Below, in pieces: positions 39,839-47,890 of a stretch of 64,000 nt of DNA (the first letter of the stretch is position 1; each line of letters starts with the position of its first letter). The translations under genes and the position numbers were made by a program. The stretch covers positions 157,900 to 221,899 of the forward strand of contig NZ_JAIXTC010000019.1 in the NCBI RefSeq assembly GCF_027484365.1. The letters are read 5' to 3'. Source of the stretch: Brevundimonas sp. Its GTDB lineage: Bacteria; Pseudomonadota; Alphaproteobacteria; Caulobacterales; Caulobacteraceae. The notes beneath the pieces were generated by a model, which was given only the letters and a program-made list of their open reading frames with translations, ran no database searches and was not told the origin of the DNA.

Positions 39839-40852
39839 ATGACCCGAGCCGTCCCCGAGCATGAAGGCGTTGACCGCGCGTTTTTCGAGAGCGTGATCGT
39901 TCCCGCCGGCCGACCGGCGGTCCTGCGCAACCTGGTGTCCGACTGGCCCATGGTTCAACTGGGCCGGACGTCCACGGCCGCCCTGTCGGCCCATATCCGC
40001 GCCGCCGCGACCGATGCGCCCACACCGATCTGGAGCGGCGCTCCCGAGATCGAGGGTCGCTTCTCCTATGGCGACGACCTGAAGAGCTTCAACCACACCC
40101 AGGAGAACGCCCCGCTCGCGACCCTGCTGGACCGCCTTGCCGCCCACCATGACGATCCCCGCCCGCCGGGCTTCTATGCGGGCGGCGTTCCGTTCCGCCC
40201 CTGCCTGCCCGGTCTGCTGGCGGAGACGCCGATGCCCCTGCTGGATACGTCGACCCAGCGGCGAACCTCTCTGTGGATCGGCAACCGCGTACGCACGGCC
40301 TGCCATTGGGACCTGCCCCAGAACCTGGCCTGTGTCGTCGCCGGCCGACGTCGCTTCACCCTGTTCCCGACCGACCAGATCGCCAACCTCTACATCGGAC
40401 CGGTGGACTTCACCCTGTCCGGACAGCCGACCAGCCTTGTAGATTTCGACAAGCCGGATCTCGACCGATATCCCCGGTTCGCCGAGGCGCTGAAGCATGC
40501 CGAGATCGCTGAACTGGCGCCCGGCGACGTCCTCTATATGCCCAGTCTGTGGTTCCACCATGTCGAGTCGCTCGATCCGTTCGGGGCCATGGTGAACTTC
40601 TGGTGGCGAGACGCGCCGGACTATATGACCGCGCCGATCTTCACCCTGCTGCACGGCCTGATGACCCTGCGCGACCTGAACCACCGCGAGCGTCAGGCCT
40701 GGCGCGTGATCTTCGACCATTATCTGTTCCGGCCCGATGATCAGGACCCGATGGCCCACATTCCGACGGATGCCCGGGGCCTGTTCTCCGCCATGACTCC
40801 GGAGATCGAGCGGCGCCTGAAGGCGACCTTGATTGGGCCTCTCTCGCGCTGA
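39839..40852 (+). CDS. Cupin_8 / JmjC-like Fe(II)/2-oxoglutarate-dependent dioxygenase
   Basis: 337 residues. The double-stranded beta-helix has the iron ligands H-x-D in RTACHWDLPQNLACVV and a distal His in SLWFHHVESL; the Cupin_8 start RPAVLRNLVSDWP is present. FWWRDAPDYM and a helical tail follow. Related proteins hydroxylate protein or small-molecule targets; the target here is unknown. It lies between two TorF-like porin genes, all on the plus strand. The start has only a weak ribosome-binding site. Confidence 0.88.
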   Translation: MTRAVPEHEGVDRAFFESVIVPAGRPAVLRNLVSDWPMVQLGRTSTAALSAHIRAAATDAPTPIWSGAPEIEGRFSYGDDLKSFNHTQENAPLATLLDRLAAHHDDPRPPGFYAGGVPFRPCLPGLLAETPMPLLDTSTQRRTSLWIGNRVRTACHWDLPQNLACVVAGRRRFTLFPTDQIANLYIGPVDFTLSGQPTSLVDFDKPDLDRYPRFAEALKHAEIAELAPGDVLYMPSLWFHHVESLDPFGAMVNFWWRDAPDYMTAPIFTLLHGLMTLRDLNHRERQAWRVIFDHYLFRPDDQDPMAHIPTDARGLFSAMTPEIERRLKATLIGPLSR

Positions 40853-40990
40853 CGGCCGCAGCCGCATGACGCCACGGTCATCCCCGTCCTGACTACGGTC
40901 ATGGAACCAACAGGGCGACGGCGCGCGAACAGGCTTGACCATTCGCACGGGTGGGTCACAGTTCGGGAGAAGAATACGGACCGGCCGGCG

Positions 40991-41668
40991 ATGCGCCTTT
41001 TCACCACGACGATGATGGCGGGCTGCCTGCTGGTCGCAGGCGAGGCGGCGCAGGCCCAGACGGCCTCGCCGTGGTCGGGCAGTCTCGGTCTGACCACGGA
41101 CTACATCCGGCGCGGCACGGTTCGGGGTCAGGAGGACGTCGAGGCGACCGGTAGCCTCGAATACACCCGGGGTTCCTTCTACGCCGGTACGGCCGCCAAC
41201 ACCGCCGCGGTCGGCGACGGCGACTACGAGGTCGACCTCTATGTCGGCTACCAGCCGACCTGGGCCGGCTGGGACTGGGATCTGAACGCCAAGCGGATCA
41301 GCTATTTCGGCGGCTCCGGCGACGTCGATCACTGGGAGTTCTACGCCCAGGGCACGCGGGCCATCGGCCCGGTCACCGCCGTCGCCCTGGTCGGCGGCTC
41401 GCCCGACTATGAGGGTGTGGCCGAGGACGCGGTCTGGGCCAATGCCAATCTCGCCTGGGCCTTGACGCCCAAATTGTCTGCCGACATCGGCGGAGGCTTC
41501 CAGGACCAGCAAGGCGCGCCCGACTACGGCTGGTGGCAGGCGGGCGTCACCTATGCCTTCACCGCGTCCATCACCGGCGACCTGCACTGGTACGACACCG
41601 ACAACGCTGCGGCCCTCGGCGAGAGCGGCGACGGCCAGCTCGTCGCAGCCGTCAGCTGGGCCTTCTAG
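40991..41668 (+). CDS. TorF family putative porin
   Basis: 225 residues. Signal peptide (MMAGCLLVAGEAAQAQ), then the TIGR02001/TorF pattern SLGLTTDYIRRGT, GSLEYTRGSFYAGTAAN, YEVDLYVGYQ, DVDHWEFYAQG, and a C-terminal Phe (AAVSWAF). Members are small outer-membrane barrels near TonB receptor genes. A decayed copy of this gene lies at 42935-43163. Followed by a promoter and two tandem secreted proteins. Confidence 0.88.
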   Translation: MRLFTTTMMAGCLLVAGEAAQAQTASPWSGSLGLTTDYIRRGTVRGQEDVEATGSLEYTRGSFYAGTAANTAAVGDGDYEVDLYVGYQPTWAGWDWDLNAKRISYFGGSGDVDHWEFYAQGTRAIGPVTAVALVGGSPDYEGVAEDAVWANANLAWALTPKLSADIGGGFQDQQGAPDYGWWQAGVTYAFTASITGDLHWYDTDNAAALGESGDGQLVAAVSWAF

Positions 41669-41690
41669 CCTTGTCCAAAATCGACAACCC

Positions 41691-41718
41691 TTGACAACCT
41701 TTTGTTGTGCGATACGCT
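41691..41718 (+). promoter_or_regulatory. Candidate sigma70-type promoter with flanking dyads
   Basis: TTGACA (41691-41696) and TACGCT (41713-41718) are separated by 16 bases. Two short dyads lie here: TTGTC-N7-GACAA (41671-41687) and ACAAC-N5-GTTGT overlapping the -35. This stretch is AT-richer than its surroundings. It should drive the gene at 41739. Confidence 0.55.
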
Positions 41719-41738
41719 TTTTCCTGGAGGATTTCGCG

Positions 41739-42209
41739 ATGTTAAATCCCGCTGTTGCGATGGCCGCTTTCGTCCTCGCGGTCAGCTCGGCCGGCGGCGC
41801 ACTTGCCCAGGCCAATCCCAATGCAGGCGACATGGGCACCGCGCGGGAGCGGCTTATCGAGCCGATGCGCCCCGGCGCCGCGCGGATGCAGCAGTTCGAA
41901 TCCGTGCGCCGGCTGAATGCCTACTCACCCGCCCAGCGCCAGCGTGCCATACGCCAGGCCCAATCCCTGTTGGCAGCCTCTCATACCAGTTGCGACGTCG
42001 TAAACGCCGCCCAGGTGGGCCGTACGGAGCGTCGGCGAGACATCCTCGAGGTCGCCTGCTCCAACGGGTATGGCTATCTGCTGGTGGATGGAACGACACC
42101 GGCGGCGTTCGATTGTCTCCAGATCGCCCAGGCCGCCGCGGCTCTCCGCAGGGAAAATCCCCGCGCCGACGTCGGCTCCCAGTGCACGCTCAGCGAAAAC
42201 GGCGGCTGA
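41739..42209 (+). CDS. Secreted protein of unknown family, copy A
   Basis: 156 residues. Signal peptide (FVLAVSSAGGALAQ). The C-terminal domain from about residue 65 has QRQRAIRQAQSLLAASHTSC, NAAQVGRTERRRDILEVAC, GYGYLLVDGTTPAAFDC and ends CTLSENGG; four Cys could form two disulfides. It shares this whole pattern with the next gene. GGAGG lies 8 bases before the ATG. No named family recognised; a periplasmic or extracellular role is inferred. Confidence 0.78.
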   Translation: MLNPAVAMAAFVLAVSSAGGALAQANPNAGDMGTARERLIEPMRPGAARMQQFESVRRLNAYSPAQRQRAIRQAQSLLAASHTSCDVVNAAQVGRTERRRDILEVACSNGYGYLLVDGTTPAAFDCLQIAQAAAALRRENPRADVGSQCTLSENGG

Positions 42210-42270
42210 TCCCGCCCGCTCTTGACCAAGGTCTGCCTCACAACCTCACCCCCGTTGCGGAGACGATGAC

Positions 42271-42765
42271 ATGCCTAGATCCAACGCCACGTGCCGATCC
42301 ATCGCCGTCATCGCAGCAGCGATCGCGACCCTGTCGGGCGCGTCCTCGGTACAAGCGCAAACGGCCCCGGACTATGCCGCACTCGACCGCCAGACCGGCG
42401 TCTGGAACGACAATCCGCAAGCCAGTGCTGCAATGGCGCGCAGGCATGCCTATGCCTTCGATCGCGACATCCAGCCCTATACAAACCTCGAGCGCCAGCG
42501 CGCTTTCCGCCGCGCCGACACCTTGCTTTCTGCGTCTCGCACGAACTGCGAGGTGACCAACGCCGCCCAGTTGGGACGCACGGAGCGCCAACGTGACATC
42601 GTCGAGGTCGCCTGCGCCAACGGGTCCGGATACATCCTTGTCGATGGCTCGACCCCGGCGGCCTTCAACTGCCGCCAGATCGCCCAGGCGACCGCCGTCG
42701 TTCAGCGGGAGCGGTCGCGTCGCGGGGTCGGCGTGCAGTGCGCGCTGGACGAGAACGGCGGCTGA
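42271..42765 (+). CDS. Secreted protein of unknown family, copy B
   Basis: 164 residues and a clear paralogue of the preceding protein: ERQRAFRRADTLLSASRTNC, NAAQLGRTERQRDIVEVAC, GSGYILVDGSTPAAFNC and CALDENGG line up with copy A without gaps. The N-terminal third (signal peptide plus an unrelated linker) has diverged. The four Cys are conserved. GGAG lies 8 bases before the ATG. Its stop is followed at once by a decayed transsulfuration-gene fragment. Confidence 0.78.
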   Translation: MPRSNATCRSIAVIAAAIATLSGASSVQAQTAPDYAALDRQTGVWNDNPQASAAMARRHAYAFDRDIQPYTNLERQRAFRRADTLLSASRTNCEVTNAAQLGRTERQRDIVEVACANGSGYILVDGSTPAAFNCRQIAQATAVVQRERSRRGVGVQCALDENGG

Positions 42766-42766
42766 T

Positions 42767-42915
42767 CCAGCCGCGCGCCTGAGTAAGGTCGGCGATCAGA
42801 TCGTCCAGATTAGCGACGCCGACCGACAGGCGGATCAGGTTGTCCGTCACCCCGCCCGCTTCGCGCACCGCCTTCGGCTCGGAGGCGCGGGTCATGATCG
42901 CCGGTTGGTTGACCC
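42767..42915 (-). pseudogene. 3' fragment of a transsulfuration (MetB-like) gene
   Basis: The minus strand encodes a 48-residue match to the C-terminus of the intact enzyme at 44455-45633: VNQPAIMTRASEPKAVRE, then AGGVTDNLIRLSVGV and ANLDDLIADLTQARG. By eye, 40 of 48 residues are identical. The stop codon is lost, the frame runs on into unrelated sequence, and nothing of the other roughly 340 residues is present. It is a duplicated and decaying gene end. Confidence 0.88.
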
Positions 42916-42934
42916 GGCCTGGCCATGCGCGCGG

Positions 42935-43163
42935 TCGGGGCTCAGTTTGGCGCAACAGTGGGGATCGGCCGGCAGTACGCCCTGTGACCACGATGAATCC
43001 TGCAGGCTCCCTGCTGGTCGCAGGCGAGGCGGCGGGGGGTCAGAAAGACCTCGAGGCGACCGGCAGCCTCCAATGCATACAGGGTTGCCTCTACGCCTGC
43101 ACGGCGGCCAACGCCGCCGCCCCCGGCGAGAGCGGCGAAGGCCAGCGGCCAGATGCCGCATGA
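42935..43163 (+). pseudogene. Decayed TorF porin fragment with internal deletions
   Basis: Similar to 40955-41250 and the 3' end of the intact TorF gene. Matches include GGCCGGC before the start, LLVAGEAA of the signal peptide, DLEATGSL, LYACTAANAAA, then a jump to GESGEGQ, which belongs to the C-terminal end. At least two internal deletions remove most strands. The remaining open frame (42993-43163, 56 codons) could not form a barrel. Confidence 0.85.
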
Positions 43164-43244
43164 CGGATCGAACGGCATCCGGGTGCGACGGAGACTCGTT
43201 CCTGCCTCCGATCGCACAGCCGCGATCTGCCCAGGAACCTCCCC

Positions 43245-43823
43245 ATGAAACTCGCCACCCTTGCCGGCGCCGTCTCTGCCGCAGCACTTCTCGCCGCCGC
43301 CCCCGCCGCCTTCGCTGATCATCATGGCGGTGGCCACGGCCAGTCCGTCACGGTCGGCGGCGCCGCCATGTACGCCAACAAGACCATCGTCGAGAACGCC
43401 GTCGCCTCGCCGATCCACACCACCCTGGTCGCCGCCGTCACCGCCGCCGGCCTGGTCGAGACCCTGTCGGGTCCCGGCCCCTTCACGGTCTTCGCTCCGA
43501 CGGACGCCGCCTTCGCCGCCCTGCCTGCCGGCACCGTCGAGACCCTGGTCCGCCCTGAGAACAAGGCGACCCTGACCAGGATCCTGACCTATCACGTCGT
43601 CGCCGGCCGTGTGACCGCCGCAGACGTCATCGCCCTGATCCAGGCCGGGGGTGGATCCGCTGCCATCACCACCGTCTCGGGCGACACCCTGACCGCCTCC
43701 CTGCGCGGGTCTTCGGTCATCCTGACCGACGAGAACGGCGGCGTCGCCACCGTGACCCAGACCGACGTGTTCCAGTCGAACGGCGTGATCCACGTCACCG
43801 ACGCGGTTTCTATTCCGAACTAG
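43245..43823 (+). CDS. Secreted fasciclin-domain protein
   Basis: 192 residues. Signal peptide (LLAAAPAAFADHHG), a His/Gly stretch, then one FAS1 domain: [39 protein letters not shown] (H1 motif), LTYHVVAGRVTA (YH motif), SNGVIHVTDAVSIP. Bacterial FAS1 proteins act in adhesion or envelope interactions. AGGA precedes the ATG. First of two fasciclin genes in tandem. Confidence 0.93.
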   Translation: MKLATLAGAVSAAALLAAAPAAFADHHGGGHGQSVTVGGAAMYANKTIVENAVASPIHTTLVAAVTAAGLVETLSGPGPFTVFAPTDAAFAALPAGTVETLVRPENKATLTRILTYHVVAGRVTAADVIALIQAGGGSAAITTVSGDTLTASLRGSSVILTDENGGVATVTQTDVFQSNGVIHVTDAVSIPN

Positions 43824-43830
43824 TGCAGGT

Positions 43831-43861
43831 GTGCGGAGGTGTTGTAATCACACCTCCGCAC
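43831..43861 (+). terminator. Strong hairpin after the first fasciclin gene
   Basis: GTGCGGAGGTGT pairs perfectly with ACACCTCCGCAC (12 bp) around a 7-base loop, 8 bases after the stop codon. No T-run, so termination may depend on Rho or the hairpin may protect the mRNA end. Confidence 0.6.
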
Positions 43862-43941
43862 AACTTCCGACTTGGTTCCGCTTTACAATGTCGAAAGTCA
43901 CTTGGCCGCAGGGCCATTGTCCCCGGGAAATAGTGCGCCAC

Positions 43942-43966
43942 TTCCTGATCTCTCTGAAATCAGGAA
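43942..43966 (+). promoter_or_regulatory. Hairpin covering the ribosome-binding site of the second fasciclin gene
   Basis: TTCCTGAT (43942-43949) pairs perfectly with ATCAGGAA (43959-43966). The right arm contains AGGA, the ribosome-binding site for the ATG at 43974. Translation may be restrained until the hairpin opens. Based only on complementarity. Confidence 0.5.
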
Positions 43967-43973
43967 CGACATC

Positions 43974-44399
43974 ATGGCTACCGAAACACACGACATCGTC
44001 GACACCGCCGTCGCCGCCGGCTCGTTCAAGACTCTGGTCGCCGCCGTCACGGCCGCGGGCCTGGTCGATACCCTCAAGGGCGCAGGTCCGTTCACCGTCT
44101 TCGCCCCGTCCGACGATGCCTTCGCCAAACTGCCCGCCGGCACGGTCGAGGATCTGGTCAAGCCCGAGAACAAGGACAAGCTGACCGCCATCCTCACGCT
44201 CCACGTCCTGTCCGGGGCCATCCATGCCGCCGACATCACCGGCAAGACCCTCAGCCCTGCCTCGGTCAACGGTGAAGCCCTGACCGTCGACGGAACCGAT
44301 GGCGTCACCGTCAACGGCGCCAAGGTCGTTTCGGCCGACATCGCCTGCACCAATGGCGTGATCCACGTGATCGACACCGTGCTTCTGCCCAAGGGCTGA
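43974..44399 (+). CDS. Fasciclin-domain protein without signal peptide
   Basis: 141 residues, nearly a bare FAS1 domain: [70 protein letters not shown]. No signal peptide is seen from this start, although the frame extends upstream to 43872 without a good one. Paralogue of the preceding gene. AGGA is held in a hairpin just upstream. Ends at a strong terminator. Confidence 0.92.
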   Translation: MATETHDIVDTAVAAGSFKTLVAAVTAAGLVDTLKGAGPFTVFAPSDDAFAKLPAGTVEDLVKPENKDKLTAILTLHVLSGAIHAADITGKTLSPASVNGEALTVDGTDGVTVNGAKVVSADIACTNGVIHVIDTVLLPKG

Positions 44400-44422
44400 T
44401 CCTCGCGGATCGACCCGACCGG

Positions 44423-44448
44423 AGGGCGGCCCGCAAGGGCCGCCCTTT
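44423..44448 (+). terminator. Intrinsic terminator after the second fasciclin gene
   Basis: Perfect 10-bp stem AGGGCGGCCC / GGGCCGCCCT with loop GCAA, followed by TT. It lies between convergent genes and may also end the transsulfuration operon. Confidence 0.8.
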
Positions 44449-44454
44449 GTCGTG

Positions 44455-45633
44455 TCAGCCCAGCGCCTGATCCAGATCGGCGATCAGGTCGTCCAGGTCC
44501 TCGACCCCGACCGACAGGCGGATCAGGTTGTCCGTCACTCCGCCCGCCTCGCGGACCTCTTTCGGCACCGAGGCGTGGGTCATGATGGCCGGGTGGTTGA
44601 CCAGGCTTTCGACCCCGCCCAGCGACTCGGCCAGGGTGAAGACCTGCACCCGCTCCAGCACCTGTTTCGTCCGCGCCAGGTCGCCGTCGATGATCACCGT
44701 GACCATGCCGCCGTAGCGGCCGTTCATCTGGTGCGTGGCCAGTTCGTGCTGCGGATGGCTGATCAGGCCCGGATAGATGACCCTGGCCACGCCGCCGTTC
44801 GGCCGGCCGATGCGATCTTCCAGCCAGCGCGCGATGGCCAGAGCATTCTCGTTGTGCGCCTTCATGCGCAGGCCAAGGGTCTTCAGTCCGCGGTTGGCCA
44901 GGAAGGCGTCGAACGGTCCCATCACCCCGCCGATGGAATTCTGAAGGAACTTCAGCTCCTTGGCGACCTCATCCGAACCCGCCACCAGAACCCCGCCGAT
45001 GATGTCGGAGTGGCCGTTCAGGTATTTGGTCGCGGAATGCATGACCACGTCGGCGCCGAGCGACAGCGGCCTCTGGCTCCACGGCGTGGCGAAGGTGTTG
45101 TCCACCACCAGCAGCAGGCCGTGCCGCCTCGCGATCGCCGACAGCCCGGCGATATCCGCCAGCTTCATCAGAGGATTGGTCGGGGTCTCGGCCCAGATCA
45201 TCTTCGTCTTCGGCGTGATCGCCGCCTCGACGGCCGAGAGGTCCGCCATGTCGACATAGGCGAAGTCCAGCCCCATCGAGCGCCGGCGCACCCGCTCGAA
45301 CAGCCGCCAGGACCCGCCGTACAGGTCGTCGCCCGTTACAATGTGAGCGCCCGCGTCCAGCAGCTCCAGCGCCGTCGAGGTCGCCGCCATGCCTGAGCCG
45401 AAGCCGAAGGCCTGAACCCCGCCTTCCAGATCGTTGATACAGGCCTCGAACGCCTCGCGCGTCGGATTCTTGCCCCGGGCGTACTCATAGCCCTTGTTCA
45501 CCCCCGGGCTTTCCTGGGCGTAGGTCGAGGTGGCGTAGATCGGCGTCATCACCGCGCCCGTCGTCGGATCGGGCCGCTGTCCGGCATGGATGGCGCGGGT
45601 CGAGAAGCCCTGGCTGTTTCTGTTCTGGCTCAC
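44455..45633 (-). CDS. Cystathionine gamma-lyase/gamma-synthase family PLP enzyme
   Basis: 392 residues, type I PLP fold. FSTRAIHAGQRPDPTTGAV at the N-terminus, YARGKNPTREAFE, GSGMAATSTALELL, PTNPLMKLADI, HSATKYLNGHSD with the Schiff-base Lys near 200, and SLGGVESLVNHPAIMTH. Start is GTG at 45633, overlapping the hydrolase stop by GTGA. With a cystathionine beta-synthase gene two steps upstream, a lyase role in reverse transsulfuration (cystathionine to cysteine) is more likely than MetB synthesis, but sequence alone does not decide. Confidence 0.93.
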   Translation of the reverse strand: MSQNRNSQGFSTRAIHAGQRPDPTTGAVMTPIYATSTYAQESPGVNKGYEYARGKNPTREAFEACINDLEGGVQAFGFGSGMAATSTALELLDAGAHIVTGDDLYGGSWRLFERVRRRSMGLDFAYVDMADLSAVEAAITPKTKMIWAETPTNPLMKLADIAGLSAIARRHGLLLVVDNTFATPWSQRPLSLGADVVMHSATKYLNGHSDIIGGVLVAGSDEVAKELKFLQNSIGGVMGPFDAFLANRGLKTLGLRMKAHNENALAIARWLEDRIGRPNGGVARVIYPGLISHPQHELATHQMNGRYGGMVTVIIDGDLARTKQVLERVQVFTLAESLGGVESLVNHPAIMTHASVPKEVREAGGVTDNLIRLSVGVEDLDDLIADLDQALG

Positions 45634-46361
45634 GCCTGCATCTCCGGAAGCGTCTCGTTGAAATGGGTCACGACCAGATCCATCATCTCTGTCCATTGTT
45701 TCTGATCAAACACGTGTCCGGCTTCCGAGATACGGCGCACGGTCGTGGGCACCTGCGCCTCTCGCAGTTGATCGGCCCACGCGAGGGTACTGGACGGCCG
45801 GACATGATCGTCCCGCTGCCCATAGACAAGCAGCACGGGCCTCCGATGTCGCGGCGATCGCGGCGGGTAGACGTCTGTTCCGGTGACCACTCCAACCGCA
45901 GACGCGGCCTCGCATCCCTGGCCAAGGGCCGTGTCCACGGCCACATAGCCACCGAGCGACACGCCCCAGAGTCCGACACGCAGCCGCCGCGACCGCAGGA
46001 CCTCGACCGCGTCGGAGGCTGCCCGCCGCCAGCGTTCCATCAGCCGCGATCGACGCACACCATCGTCCGCGCCCGCTTCAAAATAGTTTGGCACCAGACT
46101 CGCATAGCCCTCCGCAGCCAGCCGGCCGGCCAGCGCGCTCAACACGACGAATTCACGCTGTAACCCCCCTGCGCCGTGCAGGATTACGACACCGGCACGC
46201 GCGGGCCCTGATGGCTCAAACTGGATCGCATGAACGGTCGCGCCGCCGCTTTCGTAGGTTACCACTTCCTCTGGGGGGCGAGGCTGTGCCTGACGTGGCG
46301 CAACACCGGAGCTTCCCAGCAATCCCGCGACCATACTTCGCCTGGAAAGGTCCGCGTTCAT
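45630..46361 (-). CDS. Alpha/beta hydrolase, dienelactone-hydrolase-like
   Basis: 243 residues. The N-terminus SRRSMVAGLLGSSG resembles a Tat or Sec signal without a clear cleavage site. Core: GVVILHGAGGLQREF (oxyanion loop), GVSLGGYVAV (nucleophile Ser), LLVYGQRDDHVRP (Asp) and EAGHVF (His), so a complete triad. It lies between the cystathionine synthase and lyase genes, overlapping the latter by 4 bases. Why a hydrolase sits in this pathway is unclear. Confidence 0.85.
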   Translation of the reverse strand: MNADLSRRSMVAGLLGSSGVAPRQAQPRPPEEVVTYESGGATVHAIQFEPSGPARAGVVILHGAGGLQREFVVLSALAGRLAAEGYASLVPNYFEAGADDGVRRSRLMERWRRAASDAVEVLRSRRLRVGLWGVSLGGYVAVDTALGQGCEAASAVGVVTGTDVYPPRSPRHRRPVLLVYGQRDDHVRPSSTLAWADQLREAQVPTTVRRISEAGHVFDQKQWTEMMDLVVTHFNETLPEMQA

Positions 46362-46365
46362 GGTC

Positions 46366-47778
46366 CTACCGGTTCAGACTCAGGTGGTTGATCAGGTCGA
46401 CGCGCGCGATCAGGCCGACGAACTGTTCGCCGTCCAGCACGATGGCCACCCGGTCGCGATCGAACAGGGGGATCAGGGCGTCGAGAGGCTCGGTCACCTG
46501 GACCGTGTCGAGGTCGCGCGTCATGGCCGAGGACACCGGCTTGGCGAACCGCTCCTTGCGGGTGATCTCGTCGGTGTTCATCACATGGACCAGATCGCTC
46601 TCGTCGAGGATGCCGACCAGACGGCCGTCCTGGATGATCGGAAGCTGCGACACGTCCGCGCCGCGCATCCGCTTGAAGGCCGTGTCCAGGGTGTCGTCCG
46701 GCCCGGCGGTGACCACGTCGCCCTTGTCGTATTTGCGGGAGATCAGGTCCGAGAGGTCGCCATGCAGTTCACGCTCGCCCAGCCCCTGATCCGCCAGCCA
46801 GGCGTCGTTATAGACCTTGGACAGGTATTTCGCCCCGGTGTCGCAGACGAAGGTGACGCAGCGCTTCGGCTCGGTCTGCTCACGGCACCAGCGCAGGGCC
46901 GCCGCGATCAGGGTTCCCGACGACGATCCGGCCAGGATGCCTTCCTTCAGCAGCAGTTCGCGCACCGTCGCCACGGCCTCGGCGTCCGGAATCGAATAGG
47001 CCTTGTCGATCAGGCTCATGTCCGCCGTGTCGGGCACGAAATTCTGACCGATGCCCTCGACGGTGTAGGACCCCTCCGGTCCCGGGACGCCGTCGTTGAC
47101 GATCCCGGCCAGAACCGAACCGACCGGATCGGCGAGGACGATCTCGGCCTTCGATCCCTGGCTCTTCAGATACTCGGCGACGCCTGTGATCGTCCCGCCC
47201 GAGCCGATGCCGGCGACATAGGCATCGATATCGTGACCCATCTGTTCCCAGATTTCGGGCCCGGTCGTCCGGACGTGCGCCTCGGAGTTGGCCTTGTTCG
47301 CGAACTGGTTGACGAAGAACCCGCCCGGAATCTGCTGCGCCAGCCGCTCCGCCATGTCGGTGTAGTACTCGGGATGGCCGTGCGCGACGTCCGACCGGGT
47401 CAGGCGGACATCGGCGCCCATGGCCCGCAGATGCTGGATTTTTTCCTTCGACATCTTGTCCGGGATGACCAGCAACACCTTATACCCCTTGGCCTGACCC
47501 ACGAGGGTCAGCGCCAGGCCCGTGTTTCCGGCCGTCGCCTCGACGATGGTGCCGCCGGGCTTCAACCACCCTTCCGCCTCCGCCGCCGCGATCATCGACA
47601 GGGCGATACGGTCCTTGATCGATCCGCCCGGGTTCTGCGCCTCGAGCTTCAGGAACAGCCGGCACGGCCCGGTGTCGATCTTCGAGACCTCGACCATCGG
47701 CGTCCTGCCGATCAGGTCCAGCAGCGAGCCCGTGGGCGCGCTCAGGGTCGGGTGGTCGCTCAGCGGCATGGAAGACAT
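46366..47778 (-). CDS. Cystathionine beta-synthase with C-terminal CBS pair
   Basis: 470 residues. PLP fold II domain: NPGGSIKDR with the cofactor Lys near 55, EATAGNTGLALT, GSGGTITGVAEY, and GILAGSSSGT. The C-terminal regulatory Bateman module has two CBS motifs (about 345-465: VSQLPIIQDGRLVGILDESD and VAIVLDGEQFVGLIARVD). No N-terminal heme domain. Condenses serine and homocysteine, first step of reverse transsulfuration. First gene of the minus-strand operon, divergent from rnr. Confidence 0.94.
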   Translation of the reverse strand: MSSMPLSDHPTLSAPTGSLLDLIGRTPMVEVSKIDTGPCRLFLKLEAQNPGGSIKDRIALSMIAAAEAEGWLKPGGTIVEATAGNTGLALTLVGQAKGYKVLLVIPDKMSKEKIQHLRAMGADVRLTRSDVAHGHPEYYTDMAERLAQQIPGGFFVNQFANKANSEAHVRTTGPEIWEQMGHDIDAYVAGIGSGGTITGVAEYLKSQGSKAEIVLADPVGSVLAGIVNDGVPGPEGSYTVEGIGQNFVPDTADMSLIDKAYSIPDAEAVATVRELLLKEGILAGSSSGTLIAAALRWCREQTEPKRCVTFVCDTGAKYLSKVYNDAWLADQGLGERELHGDLSDLISRKYDKGDVVTAGPDDTLDTAFKRMRGADVSQLPIIQDGRLVGILDESDLVHVMNTDEITRKERFAKPVSSAMTRDLDTVQVTEPLDALIPLFDRDRVAIVLDGEQFVGLIARVDLINHLSLNR

Positions 47779-47890
47779 TCAGACAAACTCCGGAACGGAC
47801 GGGCGCGGCGGAAGCTGATCGCCCGACCCCATCCGGTCAAGCGGCGCAAGATTTCGCCCTTTTACGCGAAGCGCCCTACATAGGAACTCA

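Noticed and set aside
42840..43163. 107-codon open frame as a real gene
   Set aside because: Its first third is antisense to the MetB-like fragment and the rest is a deleted TorF copy, so it is a chance fusion of two pseudogenes.
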